The position numbers and the translations under genes were made by a program. Positions 41,561 to 53,239 of a stretch of DNA of 64,000 nt are shown in pieces; position 1 is the stretch's first letter; the number at the start of each line of letters is the position of its first letter. Where the stretch lies: NCBI RefSeq assembly GCF_963576675.1, contig NC_088913.1, positions 84,629,001 to 84,693,000 on the forward strand, in the 5' to 3' direction. Below the pieces are notes generated by a model, which saw nothing but the letters and a program-made list of their open reading frames with translations, made no database searches and was not told the DNA's origin. This stretch comes from Euphorbia lathyris. Lineage: Eukaryota > Streptophyta > Magnoliopsida > Malpighiales > Euphorbiaceae.

Positions 41561-42805
41561 CTTTGCTTCTATTCAACTTCTACTAAAAAAATACGAACAA
41601 TAGAGAACGATACTATTTATAGAAGATTATTTAGTCTCTTCAACTTCTATTTTTAATACTGTCAAATACGCTTTCTTTCATTCAAATGATTATCTATCGG
41701 AAAACTCAGAAGCTTTAATTTATTGAGTCTCTTCAAATTCTACTTTTGCTGCAATGAAACACGCCTTTTCATTCAAAATAAATATATATTGAGAATCTCA
41801 GCAGTCTTAAGATTATTACGTATATCAAATTTTTTATTTAATGCAAACTAAAATAAATCAGTTAATCAGTCTGTTCAGCTATTGGTATTACTTCCCATAA
41901 TAATTGTAATTTAATGCTAAATTATCAGAATTAGTAATTATTTCCTCATTTATTTATAATCGCAAAGGGGATGAATTGAAATCAGATTAAAATAAATCTG
42001 TATTCATTTTATTAACAATTACAACTTTAATGAAACATATACCATACATTATTTATATTCAAACAAACATTGATTACTTATTGATCCCTTATTACGGATC
42101 CCTTATTACTGAAACAAATGTAACTATATCATTTGATTTTCTATTTTACAAGATGAAGCCTCAAAAGCAAACTTACTGATCCATTGGATATACTCTTATA
42201 TTGTTCCAACGGTATACATAATTTGTTCAATTGGTTTACCTATATTGTTCCAACAGAATACATATGTTGTTTCGGCAAAAATAATAAATTGTTCTAACAT
42301 AAATAGTTACATTTTTTTTAATTACTTTAATGTGATCTAAATTCTTTTCCCATTCCAACATAATTCGTACTATGTCCCAACAGAATTTGTTTAATAAAAT
42401 CATGTTAATTAAATGGATGATGTGGCATGTATATTAAATGGTTGTGAGTATGAACCATTGGATATGCTCTTATATTGTTTCAAAGGTATACATAAATTGT
42501 ACCAATTGTTTCATGTAATTATATCACTTGCTCCATATAACTATATCATTTGTTCCAACTGAATGTACCAATTATTCCAACTAAATGTATGGTTTGTTCC
42601 GATTGAATTATATCTGCAATATATTGAAAATATCGACATCTGTTTACACTAACAATTTATTCACTGTCTTGATAATATATTTCTTACACTAATTGTTTAC
42701 TACACTAAACACATATAATTTCAATAACCTTTTTTAATATAAAATAATATGTACAAATTCTAAAGTATATATACAAATGTAAGATACAAATATGTTATTA
42801 TAAAT
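41561..42805. other. MULE spacer
   Basis: AT-rich with several TTGTTCCAAC-type words and one copy of the dispersed repeat (42455-42690). No frame with motifs. Confidence 0.5.
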
Positions 42806-43048
42806 TCAGTCCAGCTCCAACAACACATTCTTTTGACTTCTTATCAATTTCATCAATAAGCTCATTTCTTGAATTTAATAGAATAGTCCAGCAATAATGA
42901 ACTTTAAGCTTTCTAAAATCTTTTCCATACAAAAAAAAAATAATGATATAAGAAAATAGAATAATAGTAATACAAAATGTTACATAAAGAATTTACAACA
43001 TATACTTTAGAATTCTTTATCAATCCAATATCTCACTCATTCACACTC

Positions 43049-43545
43049 TGTCACACCCGACCCTAGACGACCTCAATCGGCATCGGACGTGAAATACAAA
43101 GATCATAATCAATACTTAGGAGTCTCCAATTTATCCAGATATCATAATATCATATTTATTTATTTATTTTGGCCTTCCTCTTCAATATATATTCTAAAAT
43201 AATTCATATTCCTACTACATTAGTCATTCGAGGACCTCATATATTTACCAACTCCATTATCTTACACTTGAAATACCAAGGTTCTAACCATAATTCTAAC
43301 AATAAGCATCCAACTTTCAAACCTTGCCTAAACAGTCGGTAAGCTTCTCTATATCATGTACTTTCTCACCTAAAAACATTAAAAACATTTAAAACGTGAG
43401 ACAAAAATCTCAGTAAGAAACTATCAGCTATAAAAACTAACTTTACTTAACATAGCTACATATATACCTTGATAAAGGATTTAATCAAAACCTTATAAAA
43501 TATACTCAAAACTTAAGTTCATATAACCTTATATATATATATATA

Positions 43546-43598
<53 letters not shown>

Positions 43599-45996
43599 CA
43601 AAACGAATATAATCACACAAACTTCAACTAAAAATAACTTCTATTAACAATATATGTACTACAAAATTTCAATTATCAACATATATATCCTTTTATATCA
43701 TATTTATCTCTTAATTTCCTACCTCAAACTGTGCTTAAGATCAGAAAAATTTGTCCTCAAAATTCACATCTTAATTATTTCCTCAAACACTATTTAAGCT
43801 TACCAAATTTTCATATTTAATCATCAAATCATGAACTCTAATATATTCTCCCACTTTACTTCTCATTGATCACTAACATCGGTATCTCTCGAAACATCAT
43901 TTATATAACTCTCAATAATTCTAAACCTCAACCCACTGAAGTTCACCAATAACTACCCCTCATTAGCTTGTTACCCAATCCTCAGAAAATTCCAAATTAT
44001 TTCTTAGTTTTCACCAAATATTCATATTCCTCAATTACTATCGATTATTTCTTAGCTATCACCAAATATCTATATTCCTCAATTACTATCAATTATTTCT
44101 TAGGTCTTACCAAATAACGATATTCCTCAATTACTATCAACCCTAGGTCCGAAGAATTTAACCTAGAGCTCTGATACCAAACTATCACACCCGACCCTTG
44201 ACGACATCAATCGGCATCGGGCGTGAAATAGAAAGATCATAATCAATACTTAGTAGTCTCCAATTTATCCAGATATCATAATATCATATTTATTTATTTA
44301 TTTTCGCCTTCCTCTTCAATATATATTCTAAAATAATTCATATTCCTACTACATTAGTCATTCGAGGACCTCAACATATATTTACCAACTCAATTATATT
44401 ACACTTGAAATACCAAGGTTCTAACCATAATTCTAACAATAAGCATCCAACTTCCAAACCTTGCCAAAACGGTTGGTAAGTTTCTCTATATCATGTACTT
44501 TCTCACCTAACAACATTAAAACATTTAAAAACGTGAGACAAAAATTTTAGTAAGAAACTATCAGCTATAAAATCCAACTTTACTTAACATAGCTACATAT
44601 ATACATTGATAAAGGATTTAATCAAAACCTTATAAAATATACTCAAAACTTAAATTCATATAACCTTATATATATAATACATCTTACCAAAACGAATCAA
44701 AACAAATAAACGTTTCATCAAACCAATTCATAATCAAATATATGTTTTATCAAACCAACTTGTAATCAAATAAGTGTTTTTATCAAACCAACTCGAAATC
44801 AAATAAATGTTTTATCAAACCAACTCGTAATCAATCAAATGTAAAACCTTATATCAAAATTAATCATAACCGTAAACATAATCCAAATGAACTTAAAACT
44901 TGTATGCATCCTCGAGTTTCTCCCCTTAAGTATCCATCCATAACCACATATATATAATCGAGACGTCTCTTAACATTGCCTATCTCATATTGTCTTACCC
45001 AACACCGCGCTGCCATACCCAATAGGTCTTCAGACTGTGTACACGTGCCATGTCCCTCACTAAACATGGTCTTCAAATATAAAACCACCGATCCGGATAA
45101 CTCTCGATGGATATAAAATCATAAAATCATAACGTGCTCAAATTTCCTTTCACAGTCAAATTCCAAACTATTTCATAACCATAAATCATTTGGCTTCAAT
45201 TAGATCTTTTGTAAAAATAACCATAGTTATTCAAAATATCAATCCTTAATCAATAAAAATTTGAAAGTTAATCAATCAAATTAAGCCATAAATCAACATA
45301 ATCAAGTAAAATCTAAAATTCACATAGAAGCATAGTCAATAGCTTCATTTGAACCATAATTTCAAAATAAAAAACAAAATAATGAAAAACCCCAATTTTA
45401 CAAAATTCGTGCATAACCCTAAAATATCAATTTCTGCAAATTCTTTGATTATATATATATCTGTATACATAAAACTCAAAATATAGTTGATAGTTACTTA
45501 CCTTGGCTACTAATTGAGGAAAATACACCCGATTGATTCGTCTCTAAATTATGTCTAAGAAGTTCCCCTCCAAACACTTCCGAAACTCAAAAACTCTTCG
45601 GTTAGGACTTAAATCTATGTATAATGATACTATGTTTTAAATTTCGAGTGATTCGGACGATCGAAGCTCTGTAAATCAAAGAAACTGTGGAGAAACAGTT
45701 TAGAGAAAACTGATGATAAATATAAAAGAAAAACAAAAAGAAAAGGAAAGAAATGATGATATATATCTCTGTATATCACCACTTGAGATTTGAGATATAT
45801 ATCTCAAATTTGGCAAACATCTCCATCTTTCTATAATCTTTTAAAATTACTCTAAACTTTAATTTACATATGAAACCATCAAATTAACACCAAATTTTTT
45901 CTATAGCACCAAATTAATATCATACACCCAATAATTATAATATATATATATTAATATCTAGGTATACATTCTAGAAATTTAGACACGGACGTGACA
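43049..45996 (-). mobile_element. LTR retroelement remnant nested in ULP1 gene
   Basis: It begins TGTCACACCCGACC and ends GGACGTGACA, with perfect TSD CACTC (43044-43048, 45997-46001). The right LTR is 44183-45996. The left LTR is only partial (43049 to about 43560), running into a long TA tract and then about 600 bp of interior. A primer-binding site (TTGGTATCAGAGC on the minus strand) lies at 44168-44181. No gag or pol motif is visible. An internal deletion has removed most of the element and part of one LTR. Confidence 0.82.
43525..43595. repeat. (TA)n microsatellite in LTR
   Basis: Long TA run at the point where the left LTR stops matching the right LTR, possibly the deletion joint. Confidence 0.85.
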
Positions 45997-46989
45997 CACT
46001 CTAACCCATGTATATGTTTCCATATGCTTCAAAAGAAAAATACCATAATCATTGTTGTTACTGTTGCTTCTCCACTTCATCTTCATCATATGCACTTTGT
46101 ATGCACACATTCGATTGGATGAAGAAGCATCATTTTTTTACACAAAATCAGCATCGGATTTTAACTACAACAAACAAATCAGAAAATATGTTATCACATA
46201 TGCAAAAAAATCCAAAGCATTAAGTAAATCATGTTACAACATACCAGTTGTTCTGGGCAATTCCCATACTTCTTAACACGATTGACGTTACGAGGGAGTG
46301 TTTTGTTATCCACTATTTCAACAGTCTTTGAAAGATTGTTGACAACAATCAAATAAAAATGTGCATGACAAGTAACAGGGAAAAAGACCTAATAAACACC
46401 AAAATACATTAGTATCTCAATACATTTTATACTATTCAACTAGTGTTGTTCCACCATAAAATTAAAATTGTTCCAAAAGGGTATTAATATTCTCCAACCG
46501 GAAACATCTATTGTTCAAACAAATATAATGTCATTAATATTTTTCCATATTATAAATTATACTAGTATCAGTTATTTTAAAATAAAACTTACCAATTCAA
46601 CGTCAACCAAGTTTTTAAAATTGAAAAAATCAAGTCCAGTCTGAAGTCTTTCCTTAAAATAAAGTTCTTTTGATCTACTAACTCCCAAAAACAGAAGATT
46701 CTACAAAATAATCAAAACAAAAGTTAGCACAACAATTATTTACAAAATGAAAATAAAAAACAAACTTACAAAGTTAAGAAACATACAAAGCATAGATACT
46801 GAAAAAAATATTTTCACTTTTCCATTAGATTTCTTCAATTCTTCACTGTTCAAAATTGAACTCCAGACATCCACAGCATTATTAAGAAGATGATCATTGC
46901 CAGAAAGTGATAGAATCTCATGTTTATTAATAAATGTTTGTCCATCACTAAAAAATACATCACTTCAAAATAAGGAAACAAACTATCAG

Positions 46990-49700
46990 TATATGTCAAA
47001 ATAACATATAAATTCTCCTTTTACGACTGTCGATGTTCTCCAGCAACTTTGAATGCCGAGAAATAAAATGAGAACGAATGTACTTAGATTCCTTAACAGT
47101 CCTCTTTACACGCCCTCCTCCACCATTTTCATTATCAATACCACATTTCAAAACAATTTCTGCCAACTCTCGACGTAATTCGTTTATCACATCTATACTG
47201 TATCCCGACCTCATTCGATCCTTATCCCACTAAAAAATATATCACAATTAAAATCATGCATCAAAACTATAACTTCAACATGTCATATATTAAAACTAAT
47301 TGTTCCAAGAATAAACACCAATTTTTCCAAGAAGAAACACCAGTTGTTCCTAGAATAAACACTTATAATATTATCAATCTTCAAAACTTTCTCAGACACT
47401 ATATCACGCATGTACTTCATTATGTAATAACCACAGCTTATGGTATCTGTCTGAGTTGGAATATTCTGGAAAACAAAATACAAACAACTTAAAAACAATA
47501 AAACAAAAATATACAAATATACACACAAATTAAAGACGTACCAGAGGGAATTTCCATTGTACCAAAAACTTCTGACGATAAAAAGAATTAATAGATCTAC
47601 AAAACAAATTCATATATATGTCAAACTATTGCATTCAAAAAATAAAATACATTATGAAAAGACATTTGATTATTAAACATACTCATCAACAACAAATCTC
47701 CATTGATCATTTTCCACGACCAAACGAGCCTTTAATGTATCCAACACAAAAACGCGTTTCATCTCAAGATCAAGGACAGTCAAAGTCCAATGATACCTGA
47801 AGAAAACAAACACATTAGTACAACTAAAATACATTATTAACCAAATAAAATAGATTATCAGTATAGATAAATAATTCATACTGTTTGTTTCGCGATATCA
47901 GATACAAACATTTGCTGCCGCACTATTCATATCTCTCTGTAAAAAACTTAATCTTCTCCTCTATCGTATTAACTCTTGCAATTCTATTAGTTCTGTTTGG
48001 ATCAACAAGGGAGAAGGTGGTATCCAATCTCTCATTGTCCAAAATCACATCATAGAGGTGCTTGTAAAAAAAAACACACAAAACATATACAATAAACATG
48101 TCATTCAAAAAAAATAAATATATTCACTAATACAAACATGGAATGGTAGATTAAAAAAATACCTCATGTAATAAACAATTGGGCCACACCCTATTGCAGC
48201 TAGATCAGCCAAATCACGAATATCCCTCCTCAAAATAACTGTATTCACCTCATGATCAAAAATGTAATCTTCAAAAGTGGTGAAACCTGTAATCTCATGA
48301 CATAAATACTTGTCAGCCCATCTGGACATATCTGCAAATTCATCTGGAACATTTTCAGGCAAAGACTCCAAGTCTATATCATCATCATCATTATCATCAT
48401 CAGACATCTTTGTCTCAATTCCATCATCGATATCACTGTTCAAAATATAAAACAACTCAAATACATAACAAAAAAAATACATTGTTTCACACATATATAA
48501 GAAAGGTTACAAACAACTGAACCATTTGTTACAAGCAACTGAACCATTGTTCCACACATAATCACTTACACAATTTCATCAATACAATCAACAACCTCAT
48601 CGCCTTGATCTTTATTTATACAAACTAACCAGGCCCACAAACTATATCACCAGGCCTACAAACAACATAAAACATCAATTAATCCACAAATATTGATTGA
48701 ATTGTTCCAAAACAAAAAACACGAATTATTCCAACAAAATAAATTACATTTTAGATGAAACAGCTTCATCAGCTAAGGATTGGCTTAACAACTCAACTTC
48801 AGTCCTTCAGCTGACTCTACTTTCCCTCTAACTTTCTTCACTACACCTCTCTTCTTTTTCTTCGTCATCTCCTTCTCTGCTCCTCCTCTCTACCTTCAGC
48901 TCTCTTTCTCTCTACCTGCTTGTTGTATTCTTCATCAACAACATTATATTCTTCCCAAAAACCAGGAAAATTAAAAAAATCATTATCCTCATCAGATTCT
49001 TTAAATAATTTTCCCGAATGCTGACTTGCTGCCATTCGCTCGGAACGCTGGCTCATCCTCTCTTCCTTGCTCACTCTGTACTTCGTAAAAATGTTCTCAA
49101 CAAATGTATTCATTCGTACATGTAAGTCACTCTCCCCAAACATACTTTCTGCTTCATCCAGCAACATAAACATCTTAGTTACATCAGTAGCTAATCTCTT
49201 AGCCGCTGATTTTAACTTGCTCATTAATTCATGCATTTATAAAAACACTATTTACTAATTTATCAAAAAGAAACAGGATCTTCTATATAAAAGAAAAACA
49301 AAGATGCATACCATGAAGTTACTGGGGCAGCCAGAAACTCCTTCTTGAGTATCTTTTTCTTCTTCTTCTTCTACCTGCTTCTTCTTCTCTCTTCTTCTTC
49401 TTACCTTCTACGTTAGGGCCTTCACATTCTATCTCTGTCTCAGATTCCACTAATCTCATTGCCAAACCCACTGGCATTTTCCAACTTAATTCTTTCAGTG
49501 ATTAAAACCTTATTCCACACAGAGGTTAGTGGACAGGAATGTGGCCTCAAATCAACACCACGTTGCAAACGATCAAAATAACATATCCACAATAAAACAA
49601 AAGAGAAAAACAAATTATAAGCAAATACATAAATTGTTCCAAAAACAATTACCATTGTAAATGGAAGAGGGTTTGTGAAAAAATATGGATTAGAATCGTT
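46990..49700 (-). pseudogene. ULP1-like peptidase A gene with intact triad motifs
   Basis: Minus-strand exons in order: CYFDRLQRGVDLRPHSCPL...ERIKLENASGFG (about 49580-49470); LMSKLKSAAKRLATDV...TKYRVSKEERMSQRSERM (49236-48865); acidic LESLPENVPDEFADMSRW...FTTFEDYIFDHEVNT (48494-48160, ending at a GT donor); LVDPNRTNRIARVNTIEEK (about 48010-47960); then the C48 catalytic parts RYHWTLTVLDLEMKRVFVLD (about 47800-47740) and IPTQTDTISCGYYIMKYM (about 47460-47410). A tail follows: RSGYSIDVINELRRELAEI (47214-46996). His, Asp, Gln and Cys positions are all present. Plant ULP1 enzymes remove SUMO; transposon-borne relatives have no proven role. The exons at 49236 and 49580 are duplicated in inverted form at 55900-56760. 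Exact ends of the gene are uncertain. Confidence 0.7.
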
Positions 49701-49734
49701 CTTGTAAGAACGAACATAATCTATTTGGGATGGT

Positions 49735-50325
49735 GAGGGTCCATCAAACGTTGATGACATGTATGATAATTCATATGATTTGTCAAATGATTTCCTCAGT
49801 TATGCAATAAGGAGTCCATTTGAGGCTGGTCCGAGTGTTCCTTGTGGAGTCAGGCAAAATGGGTTAAACAATGATCAGACATATGGCGCAAGCAGTAGCG
49901 GACAATTGGCGATGATTGAAGAAGTGGATTTGGAAGAAAATGTTGATTTGGGTTGTATATCTCCCGACGAAATTGGACTTGATGATGATGATTTCAATCA
50001 TGCCGAATACAATGACAATTATATCAATGATGAACATGATGGGGATGGTAGGAGCATCCAAACTGAGGTAGTTAATGTGACGATTGCAATGACTGATTTG
50101 AAAGTAGGTGTCCCTGAAGTTTCCTTTTTTCATGGCGCACCAACAATACCACAATTATCAGAATTTGTGTTTCCAGTTTCTTACTATATGAATCTTGCAG
50201 AATCAGACATTGGTTTGGTAGAACCAAACGAAATTGGTGGTATGACCATATGGGATGTAGTATCCGAACTAAAGGTAGGTATAGTCTTTGGTGTACTTGT
50301 TCAGAATCAGCTTGCCCATCAATAG
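49735..50325 (+). pseudogene. MuDR N-terminal segment, copy 1
   Basis: A plus-strand frame beginning at the ULP1 junction (TTGGGATGGTGAGGG), with ATG at 49759. Text includes LDDDDFNHAEYNDNYINDEH (acidic) and then FVFPVSYYMNLAESDIGLVE and GGMTIWDVVSELKVGIVF. The acidic spacer before a conserved start-of-domain (W...ELKVGMxF) is the layout of MuDR-type transposase N-termini. The catalytic part is absent: after ELKVGIVFG the sequence becomes the C-terminal part of the PMD gene read on the other strand. Copies 2 and 3 are at 55170-55760 and 56797-57640, both minus. Confidence 0.55.
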
Positions 50326-52293
50326 GATACAACATTAGAGGATCAATTTGTTGGATACCAATGGGCAATGGAAGATTATGAATTGGTCCAACATGATCCT
50401 GAAAAGTACGTCGCCTACGTCTAGCTTCACGTGCAGCCTCAGGAACGCTTCCAAAATTAAGAGTTAGGAGAGCATGTTGGGGAATATATGTATTAGTGAA
50501 GTGATGCTCTTTGATTTAGAGCGCCAATCAAACTGGTTGATCGTCCCCTAATAACGTCTCTACTTACTTATTGATCATGCAAATGATACATTGCTTGAAG
50601 ACTATCTCCCTGTAAATTGAAACATAAGAACATGCATTGCGATTATATACATATTAATAAATTAAATCATTCAATATTTTATACATTTATGTACTAATGC
50701 AGTCCTAGTTCCTCGAGTAGGACTTATCCATCTTTTGTTATGCAAAACATATCCTTGTATATATTCAAATTGAGGACCAAGTGGACCTCTTAATGTCCGT
50801 GTGGTTCCTATTAGATTGTGTCGATCATTCCACTTCTGAATGAATACATTATGACGATCATTCCACTTCTGAATGAATACATTATGTCGATCCTCCCATT
50901 CTTCATCGATATTATTGTGTAACTCAATAGTATAAAGAGACTGCAGCTGCAGCAGATTCCCTGGAATTGACAATTCCATACCAACTTGTGAAAGACACAA
51001 ATTAGGTTGATGATATTCGACATTATAAAACATATTAACTGTACAACTGAATGTCACACTGATTGACCATCAACGCAATATTCTGACAAATGATCCAGCA
51101 CATTATTGTATGGCTGCCAACACATCTACAACATAACACAAAATTGTCTTCAAAATATTTACGAATATGATACATGTAATTCGAAATTGATTTTCAAAAT
51201 CCAAACCTTATTATGTTATTGTTCATCCAAGGCAATTCGAAATGCTTTCAAATTATGTGCCAACGTCGGATATTTCCTATCTGGTCCTTTCCAACTACAA
51301 TTTAAACAAATACACATATAACGATTTAACCAATTACACATATACCAAGTCTTAATTAAATATTTACCTAAAAGAGTATAGCTTATGAATTGCAAATTGA
51401 TTTTGTACACGAACTGCAATCTTAAGATTTCTTTCACATGCCCAAAGTTGCAATAACTATAAGCATCCACCGATTTGTAAAATATCAGGTTTTGTTGCTT
51501 TACATATTTCTCTATACAAGTGGGCTAGAGTAGCTGCACCCTATGCATATTAACCTGTCTCGTCAAAATCATGTAGTAATGAGAATCACATGAAATGCAC
51601 ATAGCCATCATTCTTCCCTCAAAATAATAAACTACCGATCACACATAACATGGATGCTCTTTCATAACATTGAACCATATCATCGTGAGTATTAGGTTGC
51701 AAATATTGAAAATGAGTATCTAATCATGATGATTTTATTTGTTTACCCTTCATAAATTCGTGGGGAGGTACAACTCCTAATAATAATTGACAAGTTAGTG
51801 AAAAATCGTGGTTTGCAGTACCAGTTACTGCATTCCCATCAACACGTAAATCAGTCGGTACCTCAACATCTTGTAAGGTAATGGTGGTTTCAACCACTGT
51901 TAGATGAAAAATGTGTCTCCGGTCTCCACCTTTTAAACAAGGCAGTTATTAAGCTATAATTCACACTTATTCCACCGATCTTTACAATTCCCTCAAAGCT
52001 CGCACTGCTTATATAATTATGAAATCTCTGGTCTACATTTACATACATTTGACTGTTTGTTACAACTTCATATCGTAATATTTTCGCTTCATCTTGACCA
52101 CATAGTAGAACATGTCATCATATTAAGTTAAATATATTTTTCTTACTTTTGAAATATTTATTATTGGTTAATTTTCATTGATTATCTCATTTTGCCATAC
52201 AAGTTAGGATCTATGAATATTTTGCATGTCTAAAACATCATCCAAAATTGGTTCCGGCTACATTATTTGTGCTGCTCTCATTGCATTGGCCAT
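50300..52293 (-). pseudogene. Plant mobile domain (PMD) gene, left copy
   Basis: Start ATG at 52293 (MANAMRAAQIM), then an in-frame TAG at 52258-52260 where the right copy has Gln. The next parts match the PMD (aminotransferase-like) family: DDVLDMQNIHRS, an intron, ETTITLQDVEVPTDLRVDGN (about 51890-51840), LLLGVVPPHEFMKGKQI, ATLAHLYREICKATKPDILQ (about 51540-51480), and, nearer the C-terminus, YNVEYHQPNLCLSQVGMEL and IPGNLLQLQSLYTIEL (51057-50900). There is a 27-bp in-frame duplication with WNDRHNVFIQK at about 50830-50890. PMD proteins (MAIN, MAIL1) act in silencing and genome integrity with PP7L; many PMD genes sit inside transposons. The gene is convergent with the MuDR segment. Confidence 0.7.
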
Positions 52294-53239
52294 TTTAATG
52301 TATGATACGTCTATATCATAAATTATGATAAAGTACAAAAATATTATTAAACTAAATATAATCAAAATAAAGAGAAAGTACAAACTAATTTATTAAACAA
52401 AATATAATAATATTATATTACACTATTAGTAAGTAGATCTAAAGTTCTCCCTATTATGATAACCACGTTGCGATAAAGGGATTGATTGTCTAAAACTACG
52501 CATCATTTTCCTATATATATTTATTTGTCTAGGGCTATCATCCTTACAAAATATTCCAAATGAACTAAATTTAACGCCACCATTTTATAATTTCTTACAT
52601 TTATTGCTTCAATTAGTTCGTTATATGTTTTTTTATATCTCCATGATAATCTTCCATACAAAATCTTTAACTTTTATTTCTCACGGCCAACAACCGGTAT
52701 TTATAATATCTTGAATTTCATTATCAATACTCGTAATAAATTCCACTAAACATCTACCACGTTGCATATGTTACACTATTAGTAATGGAATTTATTACGA
52801 GTATTGATAATGAAATTTAAGATATTATAAATACTGGTTATCTCGTTAGCCGTGAGAAATGGAAGTTAAAGATTTTGTATTAAGGATTATCATGGAGATA
52901 CAAAAAAACATATAACGAAATAATTGAAGTAATAAATTTAAGAAAATATAAAATGGTGGCGTTAAATTTAGTTCATTTGGAATATGTTTGCAACGATATA
53001 ACCCAAGACAAATATATATAGGGAAATGCCGCGGAGTGTTAGACAATCAATCCTATTATCGCAACGTGATTATTGTAATAGGGAGAACTTTAAGTCTACT
53101 TACTAATAGTGTAATGTAATCTTATTATATTTTGTTTAATAAATTAGTTTGTACTTTCTCATTATTTTGATTATATTTAGTTTTATAAATGATTTTATAA
53201 TTGATCATAATTTATCATATTGGCGTATCATACATTAAA

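Larger units (their letters stand above)
36713..42700. repeat. Dispersed 170-bp repeat of the MULE
   Basis: Copies of a unit reading ATATTGAAAATATTGA...CTGTTTA, then CTTGATAATA, CACTAATTATTCAC, then ACTATATCATTTGTTCCAAC occur near 36710-36890, 36905-37090, 39905-40160 and 42455-42690. All are in the same orientation. Shorter fragments (TTGTTCCAACAGAATACATA) fill the introns of the transposase gene (38150-38600) and 42190-42300. Confidence 0.65.
42810..46920 (-). pseudogene. ULP1-like peptidase B, Cys codon changed, split by LTR element
   Basis: Minus-strand exons read: EILSLSGNDHLLNNAVDVW (about 46920-46860), then the His motif HFYLIVVN and the Asp motif VEIVDNK (about 46365-46305), then WRSNSNNNDYGIFLLKHMETY (about 46070-46010). 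After the retroelement at 43049-45996 is skipped, a C-terminal exon with FRKLKVHYCWTILLNSRNE follows, ending at about 42810. This order is that of a plant C48/ULP1 domain (SUMO-protease fold). In the family the last motif is DCG, with the nucleophile Cys; here the codon at 46045-46047 is TAT (Tyr), so this copy would be inactive. The loss may be decay or older. The retroelement TSD (CACTC) lies just after HMETY. Confidence 0.7.
36212..49730. mobile_element. Putative Kaonashi-like MULE, decayed and invaded
   Basis: A plus-strand FAR1/MURA transposase gene (36598-39801), a minus-strand coiled-coil ORF (41216-41560) and two minus-strand ULP1-like peptidase regions (42810-46920, 46990-49700) lie together. 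A dispersed TTGTTCCAA-type repeat with constant orientation occurs from 36.8 to 48.7 kb, in introns and spacers of both gene sets. MULEs carrying ULP1-like peptidases without long inverted ends are known in plants (Kaonashi type). The right limit is a junction to a MuDR segment at about 49735. The left limit is only guessed from the start of non-repeat sequence. Inference: one composite element. Confidence 0.5.
48752..52746. repeat. Left arm of the 8 kb inverted duplication
   Basis: It reads outward as the inverse of 52784-56793: ULP1 5' exons (48752-49733), MuDR N-terminal segment (49735-50300), PMD gene (50300-52293), then AT-rich sequence to the centre. Example anchors: GAAACAGCTTCATCAGC at 48760 against GAAACAACTTCATCAGC (inverse) at 56793, and the ULP1 exon at 48865-49236 against 56284-56650. 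Arms differ by scattered substitutions and small indels, so the duplication is not recent. Confidence 0.85.
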
